NCBI RefSeq assembly: GCF_020733635.1
Contig: NZ_JAJFZL010000001.1
Span: 3,720,001 to 3,784,000, forward strand
Direction of reading: 5' to 3'
DNA from: Nocardia spumae
GTDB lineage: Bacteria; Actinomycetota; Actinomycetes; Mycobacteriales; Mycobacteriaceae
DNA: 64,000 bases
Position numbers and translations under genes: made by a program. Shown here one piece after another: positions 47,219 to 56,209 of this stretch. The number at the start of each line of letters is the position of its first letter. Position 1 is the first letter of the stretch. The notes under the pieces were generated by a model that searched no databases, was not told the DNA's origin, and saw only the letters and a list, made by a program, of their open reading frames with translations.

Positions 47219-48181
47219 ATGGAACAGCGGGCGGTGGGGCGCAGTGGCCTGCGGGTGTCGCGGATGGGCCTGGCCACGCACACCTGGGGCCGGGAAACCG
47301 ACGCCGAGGACGCGGCGGCGCAACTGGTGGCGTTCGTCGAGGCCGGGGGCACGCTCGTCGACACCTCCCCGGTCTACCAGGGCGGCGCTGCCCAGCGCAT
47401 GCTCGGCGAACTCGTCGGTGAACTCATCCCGCGCGACGATCTGGTGATCAGCGGCTGCGCCGGGCTCGTCCCCACCCCCGGCGTCACCGATCCCGACGGG
47501 GGTCCGGCCGCCGGCCTGCACTGGGGTGTGGACGCCTCCCGGCGCACCCTGATGCGCCAGCTCGACCGCACCCTGGCCGAACTCGGCACCGACCACCTCG
47601 ATATCTGGTGCGTGGCCGCCTGGGACCGCCACACTCCCCTCGACGAGATCGCGGCGACCCTCGACCACGCCGTGCGCTCGGGCAAGGTGCGCTACGCGGG
47701 CGCGCGCGGCCTGACCGCCTGGCAGCTGGCCACCCTCGCCGCGGCCGCCCCCATCGTGGCCACCCACGCCTCGTACTCACTGCTCGCGCGCGGCGCCGAA
47801 TACGACCTGGTGCCCGCGGCCACCCATCACGGAGTCGGCTTGATCGCCTCCTCCCCACTGGCCGGGGGAATCCTGACCGGCAAGTACCGTGACGGTGTGC
47901 CCGCGGATTCGCGCGGAGCCGACGAGGCCACCGCCGCCGAGATCCGCGAGCGCCTCGACGAACACGCCACCCGTGTCGTGGACGCGGTGGTCACCGCCGC
48001 CGACGGCTTGGGCACCTCACCGCTCGCGGTGGCCGCGGCCTGGATCCGCGACCGCCCCGGTGTCGCCTCGATGATCGTCGGCGCCCGCGATATCGGACAG
48101 CTCACCGGAGTGCTGGCCGCGGAGACCCTCGAACTTCCGCGCGCCATCGCCGCCGCGCTCGACGACGTCAGCGGCATCTGA
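47219..48181 (+). CDS. Aldo/keto reductase-fold protein with altered catalytic tetrad
   Basis: A 320-residue AKR (beta/alpha) barrel. LVDTSPVYQGGAAQRMLGE keeps the Asp and Tyr of the catalytic tetrad. But the usual Lys (as in VIATKVG) is Cys in VISGCAG, and the usual His (as in LIH) is Ala in IWCVAAWD. Cofactor-side motifs survive: RYAGARGLTAWQL, SSPLAGGILTGKYRDG and SMIVGARDIGQL. So it may bind NADPH but should be a poor classical reductase. The ATG at 47219 fits the N-terminal MEQRAVGRSGLRVS. It is divergent from the phosphomutase gene, with 269 bases between starts. Confidence 0.85.
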   Translation: MEQRAVGRSGLRVSRMGLATHTWGRETDAEDAAAQLVAFVEAGGTLVDTSPVYQGGAAQRMLGELVGELIPRDDLVISGCAGLVPTPGVTDPDGGPAAGLHWGVDASRRTLMRQLDRTLAELGTDHLDIWCVAAWDRHTPLDEIAATLDHAVRSGKVRYAGARGLTAWQLATLAAAAPIVATHASYSLLARGAEYDLVPAATHHGVGLIASSPLAGGILTGKYRDGVPADSRGADEATAAEIRERLDEHATRVVDAVVTAADGLGTSPLAVAAAWIRDRPGVASMIVGARDIGQLTGVLAAETLELPRAIAAALDDVSGI

Positions 48182-48238
48182 GACCCGCCCGTGCCGACGC
48201 CGCCGTACAGGCCGGTGGCAGCCCGTTCCCGCGACCAC

Positions 48239-48251
48239 TTAGGCTTGCCTA
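48239..48251. promoter_or_regulatory. IdeR/DtxR-like iron box upstream of heme uptake operon
   Basis: TTAGGCTTGCCTA contains the inverted pair TAGGC-TT-GCCTA and matches the left and centre of the DtxR/IdeR consensus (TTAGGTTAGGCTAACCTAA); the right flank is poorer. It lies 61 bases before the preferred GTG of the heme-binding lipoprotein, so iron-dependent repression is likely. Confidence 0.6.
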
Positions 48252-48312
48252 CATGAGGTGTCTCGACCGTGTCCGTTCGGCTCGCACCATCTCCGCGGCG
48301 GGACATACCGCG

Positions 48313-49338
48313 GTGACCACGCGCCCGGCCACCCGATCGCTGATCGCGCTGCTGGGCGCCGTCCTGGTGATCGCCGTGGGCGCCGGCTGCGGCGACAGCG
48401 GTGGCGGCACCGGCGATCAGCGGGGTCCGTCGACCGCCACCCTCGCCGACCTCGACCCTGCCCCGATCGGCCCGCCACCCACACCGGCGCTCCCGGTGAC
48501 CGTGCACTCCTACGACGGCGCCGAGGTCACCGTCACCTCCGCGGACCGCATCGTCGCGGTGGACCGTTACGGCACCCTCGCCCAAACCGTGTGGGCCCTG
48601 GGCTTGGGCCCGAAACTGGTCGGGCGGTCGACCTCGGCGGCGTTCCCGGCGGTACGCGAGGTGCCCAATGTCGCCGGCGGCAACGGCAGTATCAATGTCG
48701 AGGCGGTCGCGGCGGCGCGGCCCACCGTCTTTCTCACCGACCCCACCAGCGCCACCCCCACCATGCGCGACCAGCTGCGCGCGCTGGGCATCACGGTCGT
48801 CTACTTCGATCCGCAGCGCACCATCGACGGTGTGGGTCCGCAGATCCAGGCCGTCGCCGACGCGCTCGGCGTGCACGAGCAGGGCGTGAAACTGGCCGAA
48901 CGCAGCCGCGGTGAGATCGCCGCCGCCACCGCGGCGGTACCCGAGCACGCACCACCGCTGAAGATCGGGTTCGTCTACCTGCGCAGCACCGCGATCACCA
49001 TGCTCGCGGGGCCCGGCTCCGGCGCCGACTCGCTGGTCACCGCCCTCGGCGGCGTCGACGCCGGTACCGCCGCCGGATTGAGCGAACCGTTCACCACGAT
49101 CACCAGCGAGGCCATGATCGGCGCCGCACCCGATGTGCTGCTGGTGATGTCGGACGGGCTGAAATCGGTCGGCGGCGTCGCCGGGCTGGAAAAGGTGCCC
49201 GGCGTCGCGCAGACCCCCGCCGGGCGCAACCACCGTGTCGTCGACATGTCCGACGCGGTCCTGCTCAGCTTCGGCCCCGAAACCGGCCACGTCCTCGAGG
49301 CACTGTCGAAGGCCGTCTACGGCACTCGGCCCGCATGA
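48313..49338 (+). CDS. hmuT: Heme ABC transporter substrate-binding lipoprotein
   Basis: A 341-residue class III periplasmic-binding lipoprotein. The signal peptide TTRPATRSLIALLGAVLVIA ends in a lipobox with acylated Cys (VGAGC). Two lobes contain DRIVAVDRYGTLAQTVWALG and INVEAVAAARPTVFLTD, and a C-lobe with LLVMSDG. It resembles HmuT/ChuT heme binders, which deliver heme to HmuUV. An ATG at 48253 would add 20 residues, but it sits 2 bases after the iron box; the GTG at 48313 gives a standard signal peptide and leaves room for a promoter. The stop overlaps the permease start by four bases (ATGA). Confidence 0.85.
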   Translation: MTTRPATRSLIALLGAVLVIAVGAGCGDSGGGTGDQRGPSTATLADLDPAPIGPPPTPALPVTVHSYDGAEVTVTSADRIVAVDRYGTLAQTVWALGLGPKLVGRSTSAAFPAVREVPNVAGGNGSINVEAVAAARPTVFLTDPTSATPTMRDQLRALGITVVYFDPQRTIDGVGPQIQAVADALGVHEQGVKLAERSRGEIAAATAAVPEHAPPLKIGFVYLRSTAITMLAGPGSGADSLVTALGGVDAGTAAGLSEPFTTITSEAMIGAAPDVLLVMSDGLKSVGGVAGLEKVPGVAQTPAGRNHRVVDMSDAVLLSFGPETGHVLEALSKAVYGTRPA

Positions 49339-50582
49339 GCGTGAGCGATTCCGCCTCGGCCGGCGGCGAGCCGGTGGCCGCACACCGCAGTGCCGATGCG
49401 GCGCGACAGCGAAGCGCCCGCGCCGATCACGACGCCGGCCCGCCCGGGGTGACCGGCGACCACGGTCCGGCCGCGCCGGCGACCGGGCCCCGGCCACGGA
49501 CCGCCGTGGCCGCCGCGACGTCCCCGCCCGCCGGATCCGCCCGACGCGGCCGGTCGCGGGTGACGATCGTGTTCGTGGTGGCGATCGCCCTGCTGATCGC
49601 GCTCGCGTTGATCTCGGCCGCGGTCGGCCAGGTGCCGACCACACCATGGGAAGTCGCCGGCAGTGTGCTGCACCGCATCGGGCTCGACTGGGGTCCGATG
49701 CCGCATCATCCCGCCGGTGAGGTGACGCTGTGGCAGGTGCGGTTCCCGCGGGTCGTGCTGGCGATTCTCGTCGGCGCCGCCCTGGCCACCGCCGGTGCGC
49801 TCCTGCAGGGCGTATTCGCCAACCCGCTGGCCGAGCCCGGTGTCATCGGTGTCTCGGCGGGAGCCGCGGTCGGCGCCGGTGTGGTGATCGTGGTCGGCGG
49901 CGCGTTCGTCGCCGCTTGGTCGGTGGCCGCGGGCGCGTTCGTCGCGGGCCTGGGCACCACTCTCGCGGTGTACCTGCTGTCGCGCTCGCGGGGGCGGACC
50001 GAAACCGTGACGCTGGTCCTGACCGGTGTCGCGGTCAACGCCTTCGCCGGCGGGCTGATGTCGTTTCTGCTGTTCACCGCCTCCCCGGCGGCGCGCGATC
50101 AGATCGTGTTCTGGCAGATGGGCAGCCTCAACGGCGCCACCTGGCAGGCCGTGACGGTCGTCGCTCCACTCACCGCGGTCGGAGTCGTGGCCGCGGTACT
50201 GATGGCACCGCGGCTGGACCTGCTGGCCCTGGGCGAGGCGGCGGCCCGCCATCTCGGCGTCGATGTGGAACGGCTGCGCCGCAACGTGATCGTGGTCGTC
50301 GCCATCCTCGCCACCGCGGGGGTGGCGTTCACCGGAATCATCCTGTTCGTCGGCCTGATCGTGCCCCATGTGGTGCGCATGCTGGTCGGTCCGGCCCACC
50401 GCGTGCTGATCCCGCTGTCGGCGATCCTCGGCGCGGTGGTGCTGCTGGCCGCCGATATCGGCGCCCGCACGCTGGTGCACAACGCCGATCTCCCGTTGGG
50501 CATGCTGACCTCCCTGGTCGGCGGGCCGTTCTTCTTCTGGCTGCTGCGCCGCACCCGCGCTCGCTCGGGAGGCTGGGCATGA
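49335..50582 (+). CDS. hmuU: Heme ABC transporter permease
   Basis: A 415-residue FecCD/BtuC-type permease with about ten membrane helices after an unusually long, hydrophilic, Ala/Pro-rich N-terminal extension of about 75 residues. Typical signatures are RFPRVVLAILVGAALATAGALLQG and NPLAEPGVIGVSAGA, the coupling-helix segment AARHLGVDVERLRR, and FVGLIVPHVVRMLVG near the end. It overlaps the substrate-binding gene and the ATPase gene by ATGA at both ends, so the three subunits are translationally coupled. It imports heme (or possibly an iron chelate) across the cytoplasmic membrane. Confidence 0.9.
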   Translation: MSVSDSASAGGEPVAAHRSADAARQRSARADHDAGPPGVTGDHGPAAPATGPRPRTAVAAATSPPAGSARRGRSRVTIVFVVAIALLIALALISAAVGQVPTTPWEVAGSVLHRIGLDWGPMPHHPAGEVTLWQVRFPRVVLAILVGAALATAGALLQGVFANPLAEPGVIGVSAGAAVGAGVVIVVGGAFVAAWSVAAGAFVAGLGTTLAVYLLSRSRGRTETVTLVLTGVAVNAFAGGLMSFLLFTASPAARDQIVFWQMGSLNGATWQAVTVVAPLTAVGVVAAVLMAPRLDLLALGEAAARHLGVDVERLRRNVIVVVAILATAGVAFTGIILFVGLIVPHVVRMLVGPAHRVLIPLSAILGAVVLLAADIGARTLVHNADLPLGMLTSLVGGPFFFWLLRRTRARSGGWA

Positions 50583-51526
50583 GCGAGCGACCGGCCGGCC
50601 CCGCGGAGGTGTCCGAGACCGTCCGGGTGCCGGCCCGCGGCGATACCGTCCCAGCCCCGTCCCCGCCGGCTCGGTCCGGCCCGGGGACCTGGGTGCGCGC
50701 GGTGGTGCGGGCACTGCGCCCCGCCCACGGGATTCCACAACCCGCGACGCCCGGCGCGGTCACCCTGGCCGCACACGGTGTGGGCGTCATCCGGGAGGGT
50801 CGCCCGGTCCTGGACGGTGTCGATCTCGAGGTCGTGGCCGGGCAGGTTCTCGCGCTGGTCGGCCCCAACGGCGCGGGCAAGTCGACACTACTGGCCGCGC
50901 TGTCGGGGGAACTCGAACCCAGCAGCGGCACGGTCGAACTCGACGGGCAGCCACTGGCGCACTGGACACCGACCGATATGGCCCGGCGGCGCGCGGTCCT
51001 GCCCCAGAACCACACCGTCGGATTCCCGTTCACCGTGCGCGAGGTCGTCGCGATGGGCCGCTCCCCGTGGGCTCGCACGGCCCGCCAGGACGCCGACGAA
51101 CGCATCATGGCCGACGCCATGGCCGCCACCGATGTCGAATTCCTCGCCGCCCGCCCCTTCCCGGCGTTGTCCGGTGGCGAGCGAGCCCGCGTGGCACTGG
51201 CGCGGGTACTGGCCCAGGACACCGAGACCGTCCTGCTCGACGAGCCGACCGCGGCCCTGGATCTGGGCCATCAGGAACAGGTGCTGGGGCTGGCCGCGGC
51301 CCGTGCCCGCGCCGGCGCGGCGGTGGTCGTGGTGCTGCACGACCTCGGCCTCGCGGCCGCCTACGCCGACCGGGTAGCGGTTCTGGCCGAGGGGCGTCTC
51401 ACCGCTGTCGGGGGCCCGCGCGACATCCTCACCACCGACCTGCTGACCAGTGTGTATCGCCACCCCATCGAGGTCGTCGACCACCCCGTCACCGGCGCGC
51501 AGCTGATCCTGCCGGTGCGCCGCTGA
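50579..51526 (+). CDS. hmuV: Heme ABC transporter ATP-binding protein
   Basis: A 315-residue ATPase of the HmuV/FecE type. Walker A GPNGAGKST, Q-loop LPQNHTVGFPFTVREVVAMGR (the FPFTV stretch is typical of HmuV), signature LSGGERARVALARVLAQ, Walker B VLLDEPTAALD, and switch His in VVLHDLGLA. A poorly conserved, Pro-rich extension of about 60 residues precedes the domain, paralleling the one on the permease. The ATG at 50579 overlaps the permease stop. It is the last gene of the operon, converging on the MmpL-type gene about 170 bases away. Confidence 0.93.
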   Translation: MSERPAGPAEVSETVRVPARGDTVPAPSPPARSGPGTWVRAVVRALRPAHGIPQPATPGAVTLAAHGVGVIREGRPVLDGVDLEVVAGQVLALVGPNGAGKSTLLAALSGELEPSSGTVELDGQPLAHWTPTDMARRRAVLPQNHTVGFPFTVREVVAMGRSPWARTARQDADERIMADAMAATDVEFLAARPFPALSGGERARVALARVLAQDTETVLLDEPTAALDLGHQEQVLGLAAARARAGAAVVVVLHDLGLAAAYADRVAVLAEGRLTAVGGPRDILTTDLLTSVYRHPIEVVDHPVTGAQLILPVRR

Positions 51527-51694
51527 GGCACCGATCGGGCATCGGCGGGACCGCGAGCTCGTAAAACCGTGCCGGTCAGTAGATTTCGTCCGGGTCAGCC
51601 CGTCGGTCCCGAAACTCGGTGCGCCCGCGCACTGTCGGCTTCCAGCGGTTGAGGGCCGCGCGCCGCCGGGCCCCGGTTGACCGCACTCACGGCC

Positions 51695-53788
51695 TCACCG
51701 CCACACCAGTTTGAGTACCGCCGGAGTGAGGAGCATGCGAATGACCGTGGCGTCGAGGATCAGTGCGGCGATCATGCCGTAGGCGATGTATTTCATCAGC
51801 ACCAGATCGGAGAAGCCGAATGCCCCGGTCACCACGATCAGAATCGCGGCCGCGGAGGTGATCACACCACCGGTGTGGGCGATACCGTAGCGGATCGCCT
51901 CGGCCGGCGGCGCCCCGCCCGCCCGGGCCTCGGCCATCCGAGACTGCAGGAAGACCTCGTAGTCGGTGGACAGTCCGAACAGCACGGTCACGATCAGCAC
52001 CAGCACCGCGAACATCAGCGGCCCGGGAGTGAAGCCGAGCAGTCCGGCCCCGTGCCCCTCCACGAACAGCCAGGTCAAAATGCCCAGTGCCGCACCCAGA
52101 CTCAGCGCACTCATCAGGACGGCCTTCAGCGCCAGCACCAGGGAACGGAACGCGATGTACATCAGCACCAGCGCGGCGGTCGCCAGGATCGTGGCCAGCA
52201 GCGGCAGTCCGGCGATGAGTCCGTGGATGGCGTCGCGTTCCAGCGCCGGCACACCGGCCACCATCACCTCCACCCCGGGTGGGTGCGCGATCGCGCGCAG
52301 TGCGGCGATGGCGTCGTCGGCGCCGGATTTGCGCACCAGGCCGGTCGAGAGCACATTGATGCCGTCGGTGGTCGGTGCCGATGCCTCGAACGGGCCGGTC
52401 AGCCCGGGGGTGAAGTTGGCCTGGAATCTGATGTCGGACAACTGTTGCGGATCGGCGCCCACCACCACCAATTTCAGTGGCTCGGTACGGAATTCGGGGA
52501 ACAGCGCGTCGAATCGCTCCTGCGCCACCCGGGCCGGATTGTCGGCGGCCAGATATCGCTCGGACAGTCCGCCGAATTCGATGTTGCGGAACGGGATCAG
52601 CAGGAACAGCAGACCCGCCACCACCGGAATGATCACCCTGGCGGGATGGCGCATCGCGAAAAGCGCCAGCTTGGAGAAGAATCCGTTGTCGATCTGCTCG
52701 GCGTTGCGGACTCCGGCGAATCGGTGCCAGCCCCACAGATCGATGCGCCGGCCCACGATACTCAACGCGGCGGGCAACGCTGTCACCGACAACACAGCCG
52801 CCAGCAGCACCGAGCTGATACCGCCGTAGGGCACCGATCGCAGGACCCCGTTGGGATAGATGAACAGCGCGGCCAGACTGACCGCGATGATCGCCGCGGA
52901 GAACAGCACCGTACGCCCGGCGGTGGCGACGGTGCGCGCGGTGGCCTCCTCCACGCTGCGCCCGGCCGCCAGTTCTTCCCGGAATCGTGTCACGGCGAAC
53001 AGCCCGTAGTCGATGGCCAGCCCGAGGCTGACCAATGTGACCACCGCACTGGCGAAGACGTTGACATCGATGTGATCGGTGAGCAGCTGCATGATGCCCT
53101 GGCTGCCGAGAATGGTCATCCCGCCGATCAACACCGGCAGCAGCGCCCCGACCACCCCGCCGAAGACGAAGTACAGCAGGATCGCCACCACCGGCAGTGC
53201 GATCAGCTCCGCGCGGTGGATATCGTCCTGCATGCCGATATTGATGCCTTCCACCACCGGCTGCAGCCCGGCCAGTTGCACGGTCGTGCCACCCGGTCCG
53301 GCGCCGGGGCCACTGGCACCCAGGTCGGCCCGGATGGCCAGATAGTTGTCCACCGTGGCGGTGTCGGAGCCACACAGGCCGATACTGGCGAAGGCGTGGG
53401 TGCGCGAGGCGTCGGCGAATTGGCCCATCATCGAGCCGTCGAAATAGCTGTCGATCTTCTTGATGCGGTCCGGGTAGCGGTCGCGCAGCCCCGACAGTGC
53501 CGCGGTGATCGCGTCGCGGATCGGTGGATCGTCGACGGTGTGCCCGTCGGGCGCGGTGTAGAGCACGATGACATCGGCGTCGGTATCGCGGCCGAAGGTC
53601 TGATCGGCGAGTTTGGAGGCCACCACCGATTCGCTGTGTTCGTCGAACCAGCCGCCCTGGGTCAGCCGCGATCCCAGATCGCGGCCGAAGAATCCGGAGA
53701 TCGCGACGATCAGGACGAAGATCGCGAAGACGAGATATCGATGCCGATGAACGAACCTGCCCCAGCGCAGCAGAAGATCTTCGAGCAT
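51695..53788 (-). CDS. MMPL-family RND transporter
   Basis: A 697-residue RND-type transporter with 12 membrane helices and two extracytoplasmic loops (about 40-195 and 385-525). The MmpL proton-relay motifs are present: LGLAIDYGLFAVTRFREE in helix 4 and FGLSTDYEVFLQSRMAE in helix 10. It is shorter than mycobacterial MmpL3 (about 940) and lacks the cytoplasmic C-terminal tail, like the small MmpL11/YdfJ-type exporters. Such proteins export lipids or small molecules with proton drive. The upstream lipoprotein gene ends 7 bases before its ATG (53788), so they form an operon. Confidence 0.92.
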   Translation of the reverse strand: MLEDLLLRWGRFVHRHRYLVFAIFVLIVAISGFFGRDLGSRLTQGGWFDEHSESVVASKLADQTFGRDTDADVIVLYTAPDGHTVDDPPIRDAITAALSGLRDRYPDRIKKIDSYFDGSMMGQFADASRTHAFASIGLCGSDTATVDNYLAIRADLGASGPGAGPGGTTVQLAGLQPVVEGINIGMQDDIHRAELIALPVVAILLYFVFGGVVGALLPVLIGGMTILGSQGIMQLLTDHIDVNVFASAVVTLVSLGLAIDYGLFAVTRFREELAAGRSVEEATARTVATAGRTVLFSAAIIAVSLAALFIYPNGVLRSVPYGGISSVLLAAVLSVTALPAALSIVGRRIDLWGWHRFAGVRNAEQIDNGFFSKLALFAMRHPARVIIPVVAGLLFLLIPFRNIEFGGLSERYLAADNPARVAQERFDALFPEFRTEPLKLVVVGADPQQLSDIRFQANFTPGLTGPFEASAPTTDGINVLSTGLVRKSGADDAIAALRAIAHPPGVEVMVAGVPALERDAIHGLIAGLPLLATILATAALVLMYIAFRSLVLALKAVLMSALSLGAALGILTWLFVEGHGAGLLGFTPGPLMFAVLVLIVTVLFGLSTDYEVFLQSRMAEARAGGAPPAEAIRYGIAHTGGVITSAAAILIVVTGAFGFSDLVLMKYIAYGMIAALILDATVIRMLLTPAVLKLVWR

Positions 53789-53795
53789 GCGCGAA

Positions 53796-54329
53796 TCAGC
53801 CGCAGGCCGGGGTGCGGTAGTCGGCCGAACGCAAAATTCCGCACAGGTCGTTGCGCGAGATCTTCCACTTACCGTCGTTGTCGACGAAATGCACGATGGT
53901 GGTGCGCACGTTCTCCCCGGAGCCGTCCTTGTCGAGCCGCATGGTGGCGGTCAGGGTGCCGTCGTGATTGTCGAAGACCGGGTCGACGACTCCGTAGACA
54001 GCGCGCGGATTGTCGTGCAGCGCTTTGTACATGTCGGGGATGGCATCGGTGAACGCCGCGCCGTCCTCGATGAGGTCGGTGCGCTGACTGTCGGGCAGTG
54101 ACGGGTCCAGCGCGCGTTTGATCTGCGCGTCCAGCTCGGGGGCCGTGGGGATCGGCGGCCGGTTGGCGCTGCTGGACGCGGCCACCTGTGCCGACGAGGT
54201 GAGCGCGGCATAGGCCGAGGAGCGGGCCGCGTCCACCGAGGCCTCGTCGGGGCCGGTGTCACAGGCGGCGATCGTCAGCGCGAGCATCGTGATTCCGAAT
54301 GCGCCGTAGACCGTGCGTCGCAATGCCAT
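53796..54329 (-). CDS. Mtb12-like lipoprotein
   Basis: A 177-residue exported lipoprotein. The signal sequence MALRRTVYGAFGITMLALTI ends in a lipobox with Cys near residue 23. After an Ala/Ser-rich linker, residues about 65-177 match the C-terminal domain of the low-molecular-weight antigen MTB12 family: APELDAQIKRALDPSLPDS, then DLIEDG, and a final IVHFVDNDGKWKISRNDLCGIL. A cystatin-like fold is likely and the function unknown. The pairing with an MMPL transporter (7-base gap) suggests a periplasmic accessory role. The start is ATG 54329. Confidence 0.82.
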   Translation of the reverse strand: MALRRTVYGAFGITMLALTIAACDTGPDEASVDAARSSAYAALTSSAQVAASSSANRPPIPTAPELDAQIKRALDPSLPDSQRTDLIEDGAAFTDAIPDMYKALHDNPRAVYGVVDPVFDNHDGTLTATMRLDKDGSGENVRTTIVHFVDNDGKWKISRNDLCGILRSADYRTPACG

Positions 54330-54385
54330 TACGTCCTCGAAGGTGTCGAAAGTAACCGGTGGTTCCTACAGTCTGGCACGGGAGG

Positions 54386-54796
54386 TCAGCGACCCTCGAT
54401 GACCGCGCTCAACCGGTTCAGCAGGGCACGCACGGTGGTGGTGGCGCCGCGCTGCTCGGACACCGGTACCGCGGTGGGAACCAGGTCGCGGACCAGCGCG
54501 CGCACACTGCGCGCGTCGTCGAGGTCGATATCGGTGACGGCGGCTTCGACCATGGCCACCACATCCTCGGGTCCGGGCACATCGGTTTCGGCATCGCTGC
54601 GGTAGATCTCGAGGGTCAAGGTGGCGCGAACCGTCCGGAAGGCGAACGGTTGTCCCTCGGCCGTCGTACCGAAACCGTGCGCGAACGGACCTACGGTTAG
54701 ATCTTCAAGTGTGAATTCAGACGTGTGGTCTGTTTCCAACCGAGGCTCCCCTGGTTCGTTGTCGGGTAGGTGTTCACGGTAACGGGTGAGGCGCAT
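54386..54796 (-). CDS. Conserved hypothetical protein (Rv2137c-like)
   Basis: A 136-residue soluble protein with no named domain. FTLEDLTVGPFAHGFGTTAEGQPFAFRTVRATLTLEIYR suggests a beta-rich first half, and MVEAAVTDIDLDDARSVRALVRDLVP a helical second half. Its length, and its place directly upstream of and divergent from an lppL-like gene followed by pyrD, match Rv2137c of M. tuberculosis as recalled. The ATG at 54796 is used; the much longer open frame to 55459 runs antisense through lppL and is a shadow. The quoted beta-rich stretch sits at about residues 28-67. Confidence 0.75.
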   Translation of the reverse strand: MRLTRYREHLPDNEPGEPRLETDHTSEFTLEDLTVGPFAHGFGTTAEGQPFAFRTVRATLTLEIYRSDAETDVPGPEDVVAMVEAAVTDIDLDDARSVRALVRDLVPTAVPVSEQRGATTTVRALLNRLSAVIEGR

Positions 54797-54890
54797 GCCA
54801 CGCCGGAACCACCCCGGTGAGCGGGCCGAGTGTCCGATCATGGTCAGATGAAGCAGTACGCATAAGTATCGCCACGAAGGAGTTCGGAGC

Positions 54891-55916
54891 ATGCGCGGGA
54901 ACCGGTCGGCAGTGTCTGCCGCACTCGCCGTCGCCAGTGCCGTGGCGCTCCTCGCCGGATGTTCGTCCCACAGCGACGACACCTCCGCCCCCTCGGCCGG
55001 CGCGCCCGGAACCGCGGCCGTGGCACCGGCACCCGCCGCCGCACCCGTGCGGGGGACCGTCACCCCTTTCGGCCCGATCGGGGCGCTGGTGACCGTGCCC
55101 GGCGGTGGACGGCTGGCCGCGCTCGATCCGACCGGGCTCAGCCTGCGCATCGTCGATCCCGCCGATCCCGGTGCCGTGCACGCGATCACCCTGCCGGCCA
55201 AGGCGACCGGCATCGCGCCCGGCGCCGCCGGTGAAGTGCTGGTGGCCGCGGGCCGGGAGGTGCTGCGTGTCGATATCGCCACCGCGGGTGTGCGCGCGAT
55301 AGCCGTCGACGGTGAGGCACGGACGGTGACCCGGCGCGCCGACGGCGCTGTGGCGGTGGGGCTCGACGGCGGCCGCGTGCAACTCCTCGATCCCGACGGC
55401 CACCCGAACCGCACCGTCTCCGGCCTGGGTGCCGTCGACGCCATCGCCACGACCTCCACCGCGATCGCGACCCTGGATCTGGATCAGACCAGCCTCACCG
55501 AACTCGATCTCGACCGCAATCGTCCCGGCCTGGCGCTGCGAGCCGGACTCGGCGCCACCCACGTGATCAGCGACCATTTCGGACGCCTGCTGGCCACCGA
55601 CACCTCCGGCGGCGCACTGCTGGTCTACACCGCCGATCCGCTGCTGCTGCGCCAGCGCTTCCCGGTCGGTGCCGCGCCGTACGCGCTGGCCTACGATGAA
55701 CGGTCCGACACTGTGTGGCTGACCCTCACCGGAAGCAACGAGGTGGTCGGTTTCGATCTGTCGACCGGTATACCGGAAGAAGTGGGTCGCTTCGCGACGG
55801 TGCGACAGCCCAATTCGCTGACGATCGACAGCCGCACCGGCGACATGTTCGTCGGGTCGGCAACCGGAGACGGTCTGCAACGCATCGGTGCGGACCAGAG
55901 GAAGAGAGGTCAGTGA
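54891..55916 (+). CDS. lppL: LppL-like lipoprotein (beta-propeller)
   Basis: A 341-residue lipoprotein. The signal peptide has a clear lipobox, ALLAGC (Cys near 24), followed by a Ser/Ala/Pro-rich linker. The body is a series of propeller-like repeats (LVTVPGGGRLAALDPTG, VLRVDIATAGVRAIAVDG, RLLATDTSGGALLVYT, DTVWLTLTGSNEVVGFDL). By position (next to pyrD) and type it is the equivalent of Rv2138/LppL. The ATG at 54891 follows GAAGGAG. Its stop overlaps the next start by one base (TGATG), indicating coupled translation with the DUF5703 gene and pyrD. Confidence 0.85.
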   Translation: MRGNRSAVSAALAVASAVALLAGCSSHSDDTSAPSAGAPGTAAVAPAPAAAPVRGTVTPFGPIGALVTVPGGGRLAALDPTGLSLRIVDPADPGAVHAITLPAKATGIAPGAAGEVLVAAGREVLRVDIATAGVRAIAVDGEARTVTRRADGAVAVGLDGGRVQLLDPDGHPNRTVSGLGAVDAIATTSTAIATLDLDQTSLTELDLDRNRPGLALRAGLGATHVISDHFGRLLATDTSGGALLVYTADPLLLRQRFPVGAAPYALAYDERSDTVWLTLTGSNEVVGFDLSTGIPEEVGRFATVRQPNSLTIDSRTGDMFVGSATGDGLQRIGADQRKRGQ

Positions 55917-56206
55917 TGGCTCGAACGCCTCGATACGAGTCCGCGGCCGGTGCCGCACACCGCGCCCAGCGCAGAAGGTCACTCCCCTCGGAATGGGAGG
56001 AGACCAGCGACGAAGGAGAATACGAGTACGTGCCGCTACGACTACCCCCGGACGTGAATCGGGTCACCGCGTCGATGCGCCTGGCCATCCAGGCCGAATT
56101 CGGCGGCTGGGAGCTGTCGCGGGTGCGGGCCTACACCGACGGCAGCCGGCGAGTGTTGTTGCGGCGGCGCAAAACCAGCTTCCCCGTGACCGAAACGGGG
56201 ATGTGA
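55916..56206 (+). CDS. DUF5703 family protein
   Basis: A 96-residue conserved actinobacterial protein. After a basic N-terminal tail, the core reads WEETSDEGEYEYVPLRLPPD, then VTASMRLAIQAEFGGWELSRVRAYTDGSRRVLLRR. I recognise this as DUF5703; the function is unknown. The ATG at 55916 overlaps the lppL stop by one base, and pyrD starts 3 bases after its stop, so it is the middle gene of a tight lppL-DUF5703-pyrD operon. Confidence 0.85.
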   Translation: MARTPRYESAAGAAHRAQRRRSLPSEWEETSDEGEYEYVPLRLPPDVNRVTASMRLAIQAEFGGWELSRVRAYTDGSRRVLLRRRKTSFPVTETGM

Positions 56207-56209
56207 GGG

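Noticed and set aside
51677..54052. A 791-codon plus-strand frame opposite the MMPL gene
   Set aside because: Antisense shadow; the MMPL motifs and membrane helices are on the minus strand.
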